64,000 bases of DNA, taken from positions 1 to 64,000 of the forward strand of contig NZ_CALTSY010000004.1 of assembly GCF_943908415.1 (NCBI RefSeq), in the 5' to 3' direction. A model generated the notes under the pieces. That model saw only the letters and a program-made list of their open reading frames with translations. It was not told the DNA's origin and did no database searches. This stretch comes from an uncultured Anaerococcus sp. (GTDB taxonomy: Bacteria > Bacillota > Clostridia > Tissierellales > Peptoniphilaceae). Shown one piece after another: positions 34,781 to 43,126 of the stretch (its first letter is position 1; each line of letters begins with the position of its first letter). A program made the position numbers and the translations under genes.

Positions 34781-35607
34781 TTTTTTTTACTAGTTTCAAT
34801 TTCCATTACCCTTAGTATATTAGTGTACTTATCAAAGTCTCTATTACCTGCTCCAAGACCTACATTGTTTATCTTAAAGCTATCTATCTTATGTCCCTTA
34901 TCAAAGTATCTTACTATAGCTGCGCCAGTTGGTGTAACATGCTCACCAGCTTCATCCAATAGTTTTATGTTGATATCAGAGCCTGCTAGTATGTTAATTA
35001 CAGCAGGAACTGGTATTGGCATCTGCCCATGGGCACAATTTTGATAACCATAACCTTCATTAAGATCAGAAAAATAAATATTTTCTACATCTAAGTCATC
35101 TATAAGCACAGATGTGCCTATAATATCAATTATAGAATCAATGGCCCCCACCTCATGAAAATGAACTTCTGATTTATCAATGCCGTGAGCCTTAGCTTCA
35201 GCATCTGCAATTATATCAAATATTCCTAGGGCATTATCCTTAGCCCTCTGAGATATATCAGCCTTATCTATTAATTCAGTAACTTCCTTTAAATGTCTAT
35301 GGACATGACTATCATGATGATGTGAGTGTGTATGTCCTTTAGAACTTCCCTTTTCATGATGGTGATAATGCTTACCTTCTTGCTCATGAGAATGATCATG
35401 TTCATGTTTTTCACTATCTAAAATTACATCAAAATTATAGGCGTCTATGCCATTTTTATTTTTTCTATTAAAAACTAATTCATATCCATCAATGCCTAAA
35501 GAATCAATGGCCTTAACCAATTTTTCTTTGCTAGCTCCTAAATCGAGTAAGGCTGCAATTGTCATATCTCCTGCTATTCCCGAGTTCATTTCAAAATATA
35601 AGTCCAT
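34774..35607 (-). CDS. larC: LarC N-terminal part (LarC1), pyridinium nickel insertion
   Basis: The N-terminal 277 residues of LarC, a CTP-dependent cyclometallase that puts nickel into the pincer cofactor. It begins MDLYFEMNSGIAGDMTIAALLDLGA. A histidine-rich nickel-binding stretch spans about residues 68-105. FHEVGAIDSIIDIIG, PTGAAIVRYF and VGLGAGNRDFDKYTNILRV follow. The frame stops at TAG just after nine A (34788-34780); continuation in the -1 frame gives a normal LarC of about 420 residues. A comparable split larC in Lactobacillus plantarum is expressed by programmed frameshifting. It starts right after larB. Confidence 0.92.
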   Translation of the reverse strand: MDLYFEMNSGIAGDMTIAALLDLGASKEKLVKAIDSLGIDGYELVFNRKNKNGIDAYNFDVILDSEKHEHDHSHEQEGKHYHHHEKGSSKGHTHSHHHDSHVHRHLKEVTELIDKADISQRAKDNALGIFDIIADAEAKAHGIDKSEVHFHEVGAIDSIIDIIGTSVLIDDLDVENIYFSDLNEGYGYQNCAHGQMPIPVPAVINILAGSDINIKLLDEAGEHVTPTGAAIVRYFDKGHKIDSFKINNVGLGAGNRDFDKYTNILRVMEIETSKKKH

Positions 35608-36354
35608 CTATTTCTCCTCTATAAGTTTATTAATCTGACAAGCATTATAGGCTGCACTGTAGCCATTATCTATATTTACAACATTTACTCCTTCAGCACA
35701 AGTATTTAACATAGTCAGTAAGGCTGATAGGCCGTTAAAGCTAGCTCCATATCCAACAGATGTTGGCACAGCAATAATTGGTTTATTTACCAAACCACCT
35801 ATTACCGTTGGCAAAGCACCTTCCATACCTGCAATAGCTATTATTACATTGGCTTTTGAGATTTCATCTATCTTTGATGTAAGCCTATGCAATCCAGACA
35901 CTCCTACATCATAAAATTTACTAACATTTGCCCCAAAAAATTCTGCTGTTATCCTAGCTTCTTCTGCCACTTTTAGATCTGCAGTACCTCCAGTACAAAT
36001 AGCAATGTTTCCTATTTTTTTCTCTTGTCCATAAACAAGAGAAATAATCCTAGATGTCTTATCATAGTTAGCTTCTGGAACTAGCTCTCTTACTTTTTCA
36101 AACTGATTAAGACTTGCTCTAGTTCCTATAACAGATTCCTTGCGTTCACTAAAAGTTTTGAAGATTTCGGCTAGGGCAAAGTCTTCTTTGCCCTCACAAA
36201 ATATTGTCTCTCCAAATCCTCTACGTTCTTTTCTTTGAAAGTCCAGCTTTGCAAAATCTAAATCTTTATAATTAAAGTCCTTTAGATAAGCTATGCCGTC
36301 ATTTATAGATATTTCTTCATTTTTAATTTTTTCTAAAAATTCTTTATTATTCAT
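35608..36354 (-). CDS. larB: LarB, nickel-pincer cofactor carboxylase/hydrolase
   Basis: A 248-residue LarB that carboxylates nicotinic acid adenine dinucleotide and hydrolyses it to the biscarboxylic mononucleotide. The C-terminal PurE/AIR-carboxylase-like domain (about 115-248) shows TGGTADLKVAEEA, YDVGVSGLHRL, AGMEGALPTVIGGL and the cysteine-containing end NGYSAAYNACQI. It is one base from larE on one side and abuts larC1 on the other. Confidence 0.93.
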   Translation of the reverse strand: MNNKEFLEKIKNEEISINDGIAYLKDFNYKDLDFAKLDFQRKERRGFGETIFCEGKEDFALAEIFKTFSERKESVIGTRASLNQFEKVRELVPEANYDKTSRIISLVYGQEKKIGNIAICTGGTADLKVAEEARITAEFFGANVSKFYDVGVSGLHRLTSKIDEISKANVIIAIAGMEGALPTVIGGLVNKPIIAVPTSVGYGASFNGLSALLTMLNTCAEGVNVVNIDNGYSAAYNACQINKLIEEK

Positions 36355-36355
36355 C

Positions 36356-37216
36356 TTATAACCAAGGATTCACTTCTTTTTTTATATCATCATATAAAAC
36401 TTCATCCATAGAACCTGACCTATATCCTTCTAGATCGATATTTACATACTTAAATCCTAAATCTTTAAATTTTTTGACTATATCCTCTGAATGTTTGAAA
36501 AGCTCATCTAGTTTTTCTTTTTTAACTTCAATTCTTGTATTATCTCCATAAACCCTTACTCTATTATCAGTAAACCCTAAACTCTCTAAGTAGTTTTCAG
36601 CTTCTTCTATCATATCTAGTTTATCAAGATCAATTCTAGTATTGTAAGGGAATCTAGTAGCCATGCATGGTTTAGAAGGCTTCTTATGGGTTTCTACACC
36701 AAGTTCTTTTGAATATAGACGAACTTCTTTTTTGCTTAATCCAGCCTCATATAAAGGAGATCTAGTGCCTAGATCCTTTAAAGCTTTAATACCAGGCCTG
36801 AATACCTTATAGTCGTCCATATTAGTTCCATCAACTACATATCCATATCCTAGTTCATCTTTTAAATTAAAGCAATTTTCAAATAGTCCAGATTTGCAGT
36901 AATAACATCTATACTCTACATTATTTAGTAATTTTTCGTTATCCATAATGCTGTTATTGGAAACATATAAATCTACATCCATTTCCGAAGCCAAGCGCTT
37001 ACATTCTTCTAGCTCATCCTTAGGAGAAAATTCTGTCACAAAAGTTATAGCAACTAGGTCATCCCTATTTTCTCTAAGATCCGCTGCAAGCTTTAATATC
37101 AGAGTACTATCTACTCCACCAGAAAAGGCCAATACCATCTTATCTTCTAGCATTTCCTTTATTATTTTATTTAATTTTTCTTTCTTTTGATCACTTATAC
37201 TATCTATTTCTGTCAT
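36356..37216 (-). CDS. larE: LarE, ATP-dependent sulfur transferase
   Basis: A 286-residue PP-loop enzyme that adenylates and thiolates the cofactor precursor. The ATP loop is SGGVDST (32-38). Cysteines C104 and C107 (YRCYYCK) and C184 (KPCMATRF) match the three-cysteine LarE type, some of which bind a [4Fe-4S] cluster, in contrast to single-cysteine sacrificial LarE. First gene of the larE-larB-larC transcript; TAGGAG precedes the ATG. No clear promoter was found in 37217-37389. Confidence 0.92.
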   Translation of the reverse strand: MTEIDSISDQKKEKLNKIIKEMLEDKMVLAFSGGVDSTLILKLAADLRENRDDLVAITFVTEFSPKDELEECKRLASEMDVDLYVSNNSIMDNEKLLNNVEYRCYYCKSGLFENCFNLKDELGYGYVVDGTNMDDYKVFRPGIKALKDLGTRSPLYEAGLSKKEVRLYSKELGVETHKKPSKPCMATRFPYNTRIDLDKLDMIEEAENYLESLGFTDNRVRVYGDNTRIEVKKEKLDELFKHSEDIVKKFKDLGFKYVNIDLEGYRSGSMDEVLYDDIKKEVNPWL

Positions 37217-37389
37217 ATGAAACTCCTAACAAATTCACATATAAAAAGTCAACTTAATTTCTTTAAACACTATAATTTTAACATAGTTTTACAAAAAATC
37301 ACAACCAAAACTATTCTAAAAAATAAAAATTACAATAAAAATTTTTTTCTCTTCTTATTTATATGTATCATAAATAAAATTACTTAAAC

Positions 37390-37423
37390 AAAAAAATCTG
37401 AGCATACAGGTCATATGCTCAGA
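37390..37423 (-). terminator. Terminator of the second acyl-CoA cluster
   Basis: A perfect 10-bp stem TCTGAGCATA / TATGCTCAGA (37397-37406, 37414-37423) followed on the minus strand by seven T, 23 bases after the CoA-transferase beta stop. Confidence 0.95.
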
Positions 37424-37445
37424 CTTTAACATTTGTTATCAAAAA

Positions 37446-38102
37446 TTATTCCATTACACCAACATTATCTGCCACTTTAAAATCAGCTTCAGTACATTCT
37501 TTGATATCTTCAACTTTATAACCTTCAGCTAACTCCATCAATACGAGACCTTCTTCTGTAACTTTGAAGTAACAACGTTCTGTTATTATATCAGTGACAC
37601 AATTGGCACCAGTTAATGGCAGGGTACACTTCTTTAATATCTTAGGATTACCACCTTTATCACAATGATCAGTAGCAACTATTATCCTCTTTACTCCAGA
37701 GCATAAATCCATTGCGCCGCCCATACCAGGAACCAATTTGCCAGGAATTTTCCAATTGGCTATATTTCCTTCTTGATCAACTTCTAATGTTCCAAGTACA
37801 GCTGCATCAACATGGCCACCTCTAATTAAACTGAATGAGCGCAATACAGGGAATGCTGCTCCACCTTTTACTAAGGTTATTGGGCCTCCTCCAGCATCAA
37901 ATAAATCAATATCCGCATCTTTTATTAGAGGAGTTTTGCCAGCACCTGACGCACCAATCTCTTGCTCTAACCAGATATCCACACCTTCTGGTAAATAGTT
38001 AACACACTGACTAGGTATCCCTATTCCTAAATTAACAAAGTCTCCATCTTCAAAAAACTTTGCACAACGTGCTGCTATTAATTCTCTTCCTTTATAATCC
38101 AT
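37446..38102 (-). CDS. CoA-transferase subunit B (AtoA/ScoB type)
   Basis: A 218-residue beta subunit of a family I 3-oxoacid/acyl-CoA transferase. Seen: GIGIPSQCVNYLP (26-38) and the catalytic-glutamate region LEQEIGASG, where E48 takes the position of the usual SENG glutamate. GGAMDLCSGVKR and the C-terminal TEEGLVLMELAEGY are also present. It acts with the next upstream gene. Butyryl-, acetoacetyl- or a longer acyl-CoA could be the substrate; the neighbouring acyl-CoA dehydrogenase and isomerase suggest a dedicated organic-acid pathway. Confidence 0.88.
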   Translation of the reverse strand: MDYKGRELIAARCAKFFEDGDFVNLGIGIPSQCVNYLPEGVDIWLEQEIGASGAGKTPLIKDADIDLFDAGGGPITLVKGGAAFPVLRSFSLIRGGHVDAAVLGTLEVDQEGNIANWKIPGKLVPGMGGAMDLCSGVKRIIVATDHCDKGGNPKILKKCTLPLTGANCVTDIITERCYFKVTEEGLVLMELAEGYKVEDIKECTEADFKVADNVGVME

Positions 38103-38103
38103 A

Positions 38104-38826
38104 TTACTTACCTCCGCTTTCTTTTTCAGAGATTCTTTTCCAAGCTAAAGGTATTTCTCTTTCTTTCTCTTTTACATAAACCAGACCAGTTACAGGCGCA
38201 ATAACATCTATCTCATCATATCCTAACTCACCTATTTCAACTAGTTCATCTACTTCAAATATTGGAAATTTTGCTGCCAAAGCCATTTCATCATTTCCTA
38301 CTAAAGAGTCTCCTTTAAATTTAATATTGCCTGCTTTATCTGCAACACCAGCCTTGATTATAGCTACATCAGCTTTTAAAGGTTTTTCAATGATATAATC
38401 TTTACCGTCTATGTTTAATTTCTCTTTTCCTTCTTCTACTTCAGTACCGACACCGGTAGGAGTAATAACACCACCTAATCCAGCACCACCGGCATGAATT
38501 CTTTCTATCCAGTTGCCTTGAGGACAATATTCTACTTCAAGTTTTCCTTCAATCATTTTTTTTGTAGCTACAGGATTTAAACCTGTATGAGAAGTTACAA
38601 CTTTCTTTACCCTATCATCAACTATTAACTTTCCAACCCCTTCTTTAGGATTACCACTGGCTATAGCTATCACAGTTATATCTTTAACATCGGTTTTCAG
38701 CATCGCATCAATTATCTCATCTGCACCCTGCTGTCCATGTACATCTGAGAACATAATAGTCTGTCCGCTCTTAATATGATCCAGAACTTGATCCATAGTC
38801 CCAACTTTATTCTTCACTTTATTCAC
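38104..38826 (-). CDS. CoA-transferase subunit A (AtoD/ScoA type)
   Basis: A 240-residue alpha subunit: an N-terminal helix-loop DHIKSGQTIMFSDVHGQQGADEII, the CoA-contact region ERIHAGGAGLGGVITPTGVGTEVEEGK, and DVAIIKAGVADKAGNIKF. The first codon is GTG at 38826 in a repeated GGTGAATAAA context; a second GTG at 38817 or an ATG at 38796 could also serve, so the exact start is uncertain. It overlaps nothing and lies one base from subunit B. Confidence 0.87.
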   Translation of the reverse strand: MNKVKNKVGTMDQVLDHIKSGQTIMFSDVHGQQGADEIIDAMLKTDVKDITVIAIASGNPKEGVGKLIVDDRVKKVVTSHTGLNPVATKKMIEGKLEVEYCPQGNWIERIHAGGAGLGGVITPTGVGTEVEEGKEKLNIDGKDYIIEKPLKADVAIIKAGVADKAGNIKFKGDSLVGNDEMALAAKFPIFEVDELVEIGELGYDEIDVIAPVTGLVYVKEKEREIPLAWKRISEKESGGK

Positions 38827-38834
38827 CTACCTTT

Positions 38835-39623
38835 TTATTCACCTTTAAAATCAGGAGATCTTTTTTCTATAAAAGCTTTTACACCTTCTACAAAGTCATC
38901 TGTATGAGCAGAAGATACTTGAGTATCAGCTTCTACCTTTCCAAAGTCTGAATAATTTTTAAACATTGATTCATACATTTGTTTCTTTAAATTAGCATAT
39001 GCTACACTAGGACCTTTAGAAAGTTTTTTGGCAAGTTCGTCTGTAACTTCTTCTAGTTCTTCAACTTTACATACCTTATTAATCATGCCCATATTGTAGC
39101 CTTCCTCAGCTGACATAGGCTTGCCTGTAATCAAGTACTCCATAGCTTTATGCCATCCTATATCTCTTGGGAGCAAGTATGTGCCACCTGTATCAGGTAC
39201 CAATCCTAAATTTATAAATGCTTGTATAAATTTAACGTTATCTGCACAAATTACTAAGTCACATGATAAAGCTATATTACATCCTGCACCTGCAACAGCA
39301 CCTGAACAAGAAGCTATAATTGGTTTTGGGAACGTACGCATTTTATTTGATAGTTCATGGACCTTCTTTACTAGATCAAAATCTCCGACACTTCCTTCGT
39401 TTTCGATCTTATCATAGAAATATTGAATGTCACCACCAGCTGAAAAACACTTTTCTAAGCCTTGTATTATTACAACTTTAATATCATTATTATCACATGA
39501 ATTTAATGCGTCATCCAATTCTTTATACATTTCTTCATCGATTGCATTCAAATTTTGTTTATAATTCATCTGTATCTTTGCAATGTTATCTTTTTTCTCA
39601 AGTATAATTTTTTTATAGTCCAT
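38835..39623 (-). CDS. Enoyl-CoA hydratase/isomerase family, PaaG-like
   Basis: A 262-residue crotonase-fold protein with oxyanion loop CFSAGGDI. Unlike crt in this window, it lacks both hydratase glutamates: position 116 is Asn (GAGCNIALSCD) and the second is Phe136 (FINLGLVPD). It has Asp144 in GLVPDTGG, the arrangement of PaaG-type double-bond isomerases. A delta-3/delta-2-enoyl-CoA isomerase or a related shift reaction is therefore more likely than hydration. It is second in the cluster after an acyl-CoA dehydrogenase, with GGAAGGAG before the ATG. Confidence 0.85.
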   Translation of the reverse strand: MDYKKIILEKKDNIAKIQMNYKQNLNAIDEEMYKELDDALNSCDNNDIKVVIIQGLEKCFSAGGDIQYFYDKIENEGSVGDFDLVKKVHELSNKMRTFPKPIIASCSGAVAGAGCNIALSCDLVICADNVKFIQAFINLGLVPDTGGTYLLPRDIGWHKAMEYLITGKPMSAEEGYNMGMINKVCKVEELEEVTDELAKKLSKGPSVAYANLKKQMYESMFKNYSDFGKVEADTQVSSAHTDDFVEGVKAFIEKRSPDFKGE

Positions 39624-39657
39624 AGCCTCTCCTTCCTGTCTTATTTATATCTATTTA

Positions 39658-40800
39658 TTACTTAGCTCTATTTATTACTTGACCAGAAATTATTACACGT
39701 TGAATTTCGTTAGTACCTTCAAATATTTGTAAAATTTTGGCATCTCTTAGTAATTTTTCCACTGGATATTCACGGCTATAACCGTAACCACCTAAAATTT
39801 GTATAGCTTCTGAGGCATTTTTAAAGGCAACATCTCCTGCATAGCATTTAGCAATTGCAGCTTCTTTAGTATAAGGCAATCCTTCTTCTGCTAATTGTAA
39901 AGAGTGTACGACCATTTGTCTTGCAGTCTCTGCACCTATTTCCATATCAGCTAATTTAAAACCTATTGCCTGTAATTTAGCTATAGGCTTACCAAAAGCT
40001 TTTCTTTCAAGAGAGTATTTAGCTGCTTCATCTATACTTCTTTGAGCTAAACCTACAGCTGTTGCCCCTACAAGAGGTCTAGCTAAATCAAGAGTTTGCA
40101 TTGCATATATGAATCCCTTGCCCTCTTCTCCTAGTAAGTTTTCAGCTGGTACTCTAACATCATCAAAATTTATAGTAGCTGTATCTGAAGATCTAATTCC
40201 CATTTTATCTTCTTCTTTTCCTACAGAGAAGCCTTCTCTATCTTTTTCAACTATAAAAGCAGATATGCCTTTTAATCCTTTTTCCTTATCAGTAACTGCA
40301 AAAACAACAAATTCATCTGCATATGTACTGTTTGTAATGTAAGATTTTGATCCATTAATAATGTATTCATCACCATCTTTTACTGCAATAGTTTTTGTAG
40401 CTCCAGCATCTGATCCTGCATCAGCTTCTGTTAAAGCAAAAGCACCAAAACCACCATTTACTATGGTTTCTGAATATCTTTGTTTTTGTTCTTCAGTACC
40501 GTGCATAAGAACAGGTTTTAGACTAAGGGTATTGGCCATCAAGGTTGTAGCAAAGCCCAAATCGTATTTACCAAATTCTTCATATACAGCTGCAACTGTT
40601 ATGTAGTCCATACCACTTCCACCATATTCTTCTGGTATTTCTAAGGTATGAAATCCTATCTCCATGGCTTTTTCTAGAACTTCTTTAGGAAAAGTACCTT
40701 CTCTATCCCATTCAGCTGCACAAGGTAGGATTTCCTTTTCACAAAAATCATGTGCTAATTGTACTAATTCTTTTCCTTCATCTTTCAATAAATATCCCAT
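39658..40800 (-). CDS. Acyl-CoA dehydrogenase, third paralogue
   Basis: A 380-residue acyl-CoA dehydrogenase. FALTEADAGSDAGA, KSYITNSTYAD and the catalytic glutamate E361 in QIFEGTNEIQR are all present. It differs from bcd and from the fused enzyme and heads a four-gene unit with the isomerase and CoA-transferase. The unit could reduce or oxidise a specific acyl-CoA; the substrate is not readable from sequence. AAGGGGGC precedes the ATG. The only electron partner visible in the window is EtfAB of the butyrate operon. Confidence 0.9.
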   Translation of the reverse strand: MGYLLKDEGKELVQLAHDFCEKEILPCAAEWDREGTFPKEVLEKAMEIGFHTLEIPEEYGGSGMDYITVAAVYEEFGKYDLGFATTLMANTLSLKPVLMHGTEEQKQRYSETIVNGGFGAFALTEADAGSDAGATKTIAVKDGDEYIINGSKSYITNSTYADEFVVFAVTDKEKGLKGISAFIVEKDREGFSVGKEEDKMGIRSSDTATINFDDVRVPAENLLGEEGKGFIYAMQTLDLARPLVGATAVGLAQRSIDEAAKYSLERKAFGKPIAKLQAIGFKLADMEIGAETARQMVVHSLQLAEEGLPYTKEAAIAKCYAGDVAFKNASEAIQILGGYGYSREYPVEKLLRDAKILQIFEGTNEIQRVIISGQVINRAK

Positions 40801-40836
40801 AATATTGCCCCCTTTTAAAATAATTTAATAATTTTA

Positions 40837-40850
40837 GGAATTCGTTTTCA
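40837..40850 (-). promoter_or_regulatory. CRE-like site upstream of the second acyl-CoA cluster
   Basis: Minus-strand TGAAAACGAATTCC matches the CcpA consensus TGNAARCGNWWNCA at 13 of 14 positions, 37 bases before the acyl-CoA dehydrogenase ATG. The surrounding gap (40801-41103) is AT-rich and holds no gene; I see no convincing -35/-10 pair. Confidence 0.55.
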
Positions 40851-41103
40851 TAATCTTTATACCTTAAATTAAAAAAATGTCAATATATAATATTATAAAT
40901 TATCATCTATATATATAATAATTATAAGTTTATAGGTGCTTATCTCATTGTTCATCTTTTACTATTCTTATATTTATAAATATCTTTTATATTAGAATTT
41001 ATAAAGAATAATGCTGTGAATAGATAGATAAAATAAATGTTTAAATTAAAAATAAAAAAATTTATATAGCAGATTAGATATATATATTTAAAGCTGGTTC
41101 AAA

Positions 41104-41132
41104 TAAAAAACAGGCACAAGTATATGTGCCTG
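41104..41132 (-). terminator. Terminator of the superoxide reductase gene
   Basis: A perfect 8-bp stem CAGGCACA / TGTGCCTG (41111-41118, 41125-41132) with T-run on the minus strand, just after the gene's stop. Confidence 0.92.
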
Positions 41133-41146
41133 ACAATTATAACATA

Positions 41147-41506
41147 TTAGTCTAGTTCTTTAGAATTTTCCCATAGACCGTGGATATTACAATAGCTTAG
41201 TGCGTAGAATGTACCTTTTTTATCTGTTTTTAGTACGCCTGTTGCACTTGGTTCTGCTAATAAATCTTCTTCTCCGTGAGCATTAAATTCATAAGATGCA
41301 ATTTCTACTGGGAATTTAGCACCTTCTGCTTGGAAGAATAATTTTATCCAAGCTATATGATGTTCTAATGTATTTGGATGTTCGATTTCGCTTCCTACTG
41401 CTGTAGTAACTTTGATTTTACCATCTAATTTTTCGAATTCTATTTCTGGTACGTGTTTTTCACTTGACCAATCGCCAGTTTGAACAGTTTCTGTTAATTT
41501 TGTCAT
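41147..41506 (-). CDS. Superoxide reductase (neelaredoxin type)
   Basis: A 119-residue class II superoxide reductase that reduces superoxide to peroxide without releasing oxygen. The Fe(His)4Cys centre is visible: EKHVP (K17 and H18), H43, the HHIAWIKLFF segment (H49 or H50), and C106/H109 in SYCNIHG. The desulforedoxin-like N-terminal iron domain is absent. It is a single-gene unit with its own terminator and CGGAGG site, and suits an anaerobe meeting oxygen at tissue surfaces. Confidence 0.93.
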   Translation of the reverse strand: MTKLTETVQTGDWSSEKHVPEIEFEKLDGKIKVTTAVGSEIEHPNTLEHHIAWIKLFFQAEGAKFPVEIASYEFNAHGEEDLLAEPSATGVLKTDKKGTFYALSYCNIHGLWENSKELD

Positions 41507-41584
41507 AATTACCTCCGTAATCCTATATATTAAATATGTACAATTTTCTATCTATATATATTATAACAGTATTTAGAGAGGAAA

Positions 41585-42883
41585 TCAATTGCAATTATCT
41601 AATTTATCTATATCCTGGTTAAATTGCTCGCCAGTTTCCATGTTTCTAATGCTTACTTCATTTTTAGAAACTTCTTCTTCACCGATTATAACTACATATT
41701 TGGCATCTATTTTATCAGCATAGTTTATTTTCTTTTTAAATTTTCCTTTTTCTAGATATATATCTGCTTTTTTGCCTTGTTTTTTTAATCTATTTAAAAC
41801 ATCTATTCCATAAAAATTAAATTCTTCATCCATTGGTAAAACTAAAAATTCAACTGTATCTACTTTTTTATCCTCTATAAGTCCCAGTTCTTGAAGTTGG
41901 TAAAATAGCCTTGTAAGTCCTATAGACATACCGACACCTGGTAATTTTTGTTTGGTAAAATTACTTGCTAGATTATCATATCTACCACCAGAACAAACTG
42001 ATCCTATAGACTCATATCCGTTTATAAATGTTTCATATACTGTAGATGTATAGTAATCTAAACCACGTGTTATACTTAAATCAATTTTAATATTTCTATC
42101 ATCTACTCCAAATTTAAGCATATATTCGTAAACAGTTTTTAGCTCTTCTAGTCCTTCTTTATATAGTTCATCATCTGATAAACCAACTAACTTTTCTATA
42201 GTTTCTTTATTAGATAAGTTAGATCCAATAAATTCTATAGTCTTCTTAGCTTTTTCTTCACCAATAATTTCATTTAAAATACTATTAGCTTTTTCTATAC
42301 CAATCTTATCTTTTTTATCTATAGTTCTTAAAACTTCTGTGCTATCTTCTATTTCTAAAGATTTAAAGAAACCATTCAAAAGCTTTCTATTGTTAATATG
42401 GAAAGTTACGTTTGGAAAATCAATCCTTTTAAAAGCTTCATACATTACACAAGCTAGCAAGGCATCATTATAGATTGAAAGATTATTATTGCCTATTATA
42501 TCTATATCAGCTTGATAAAATTCCTTATATCTACCCTTCTGATTGCGTTCACCACGGTAAACTTTACCAATTTGATAGCGTTTGAATGGGAAATTTAGTT
42601 CAGAAAAATGTTCTGATACATAACGAGCTAAGGGTACTGTAAGGTCAAATCTTAGGCTCATGTCTTTAGAGTCACTGGCAATTTCAAAAATTTGTTTTTC
42701 TGTCTCTCCGCCACCCTTAGCAAAAAGTATTTCATTTTTTTCTATAACTGGAGTATCGATGGATGAAAATCCATAGTCTTTAAAAGTTTTTTCAATTGTA
42801 TTTTTTATTTCATCTAAAACTTTTTGTTCATCTGGAAGTAGCTCCATGATCCCAGCAATAGTTGATGGTTTTATAATGTCCAT
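41585..42883 (-). CDS. hisS: Histidyl-tRNA synthetase
   Basis: A 432-residue class II synthetase. Motif 2 is in YRGERNQKGRYKEFYQADIDIIG and the histidine-specific RGLDYYTSTVYE is present, followed by motif 3 (LPGVGMSIGLTRL) and the C-terminal anticodon-binding domain. The transcript probably starts near 42904 from an extended -10 TGTTATAAT (TATAAT at 42914-42909). AGGAGAG precedes the ATG. No T-box is visible in the 42884-43020 gap. Confidence 0.96.
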   Translation of the reverse strand: MDIIKPSTIAGIMELLPDEQKVLDEIKNTIEKTFKDYGFSSIDTPVIEKNEILFAKGGGETEKQIFEIASDSKDMSLRFDLTVPLARYVSEHFSELNFPFKRYQIGKVYRGERNQKGRYKEFYQADIDIIGNNNLSIYNDALLACVMYEAFKRIDFPNVTFHINNRKLLNGFFKSLEIEDSTEVLRTIDKKDKIGIEKANSILNEIIGEEKAKKTIEFIGSNLSNKETIEKLVGLSDDELYKEGLEELKTVYEYMLKFGVDDRNIKIDLSITRGLDYYTSTVYETFINGYESIGSVCSGGRYDNLASNFTKQKLPGVGMSIGLTRLFYQLQELGLIEDKKVDTVEFLVLPMDEEFNFYGIDVLNRLKKQGKKADIYLEKGKFKKKINYADKIDAKYVVIIGEEEVSKNEVSIRNMETGEQFNQDIDKLDNCN

Positions 42884-43020
42884 TATTCTCTCCTAAGCTT
42901 TTTAGTATATTATAACATATAATATAATACGCTATTTACTTAATACTAGCTATTTAATTTAATATACTAAAACTATCTTCCTTATCCCTACTATTTAATT
43001 ATAAGTAAAAATTTTCATAT

Positions 43021-43089
43021 AAAAAAGGTGAAGAAATATATAAAATTCTAAGATTTTACTAGAATTATTGTATAACTTTCACCTTTTTC
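43021..43089 (-). terminator. Long stem-loop terminator of the branched-chain cluster
   Basis: An imperfect long inverted repeat with outer arms AAAAAGGTGAA / TTTCACCTTTTT and inner arms AATTCTA / TAGAATT, with T-rich ends, between leucine dehydrogenase and hisS (both minus strand). The long stem could also function in mRNA stability. Confidence 0.75.
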
Positions 43090-43126
43090 TTATTTACTTA
43101 TAATTATTTACATAACTAACAAATAC

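Noticed and set aside
34340..34788. larC as a decayed pseudogene
   Set aside because: Both halves are well conserved, the junction motif is preserved in the -1 frame, and larA, larB and larE are intact.
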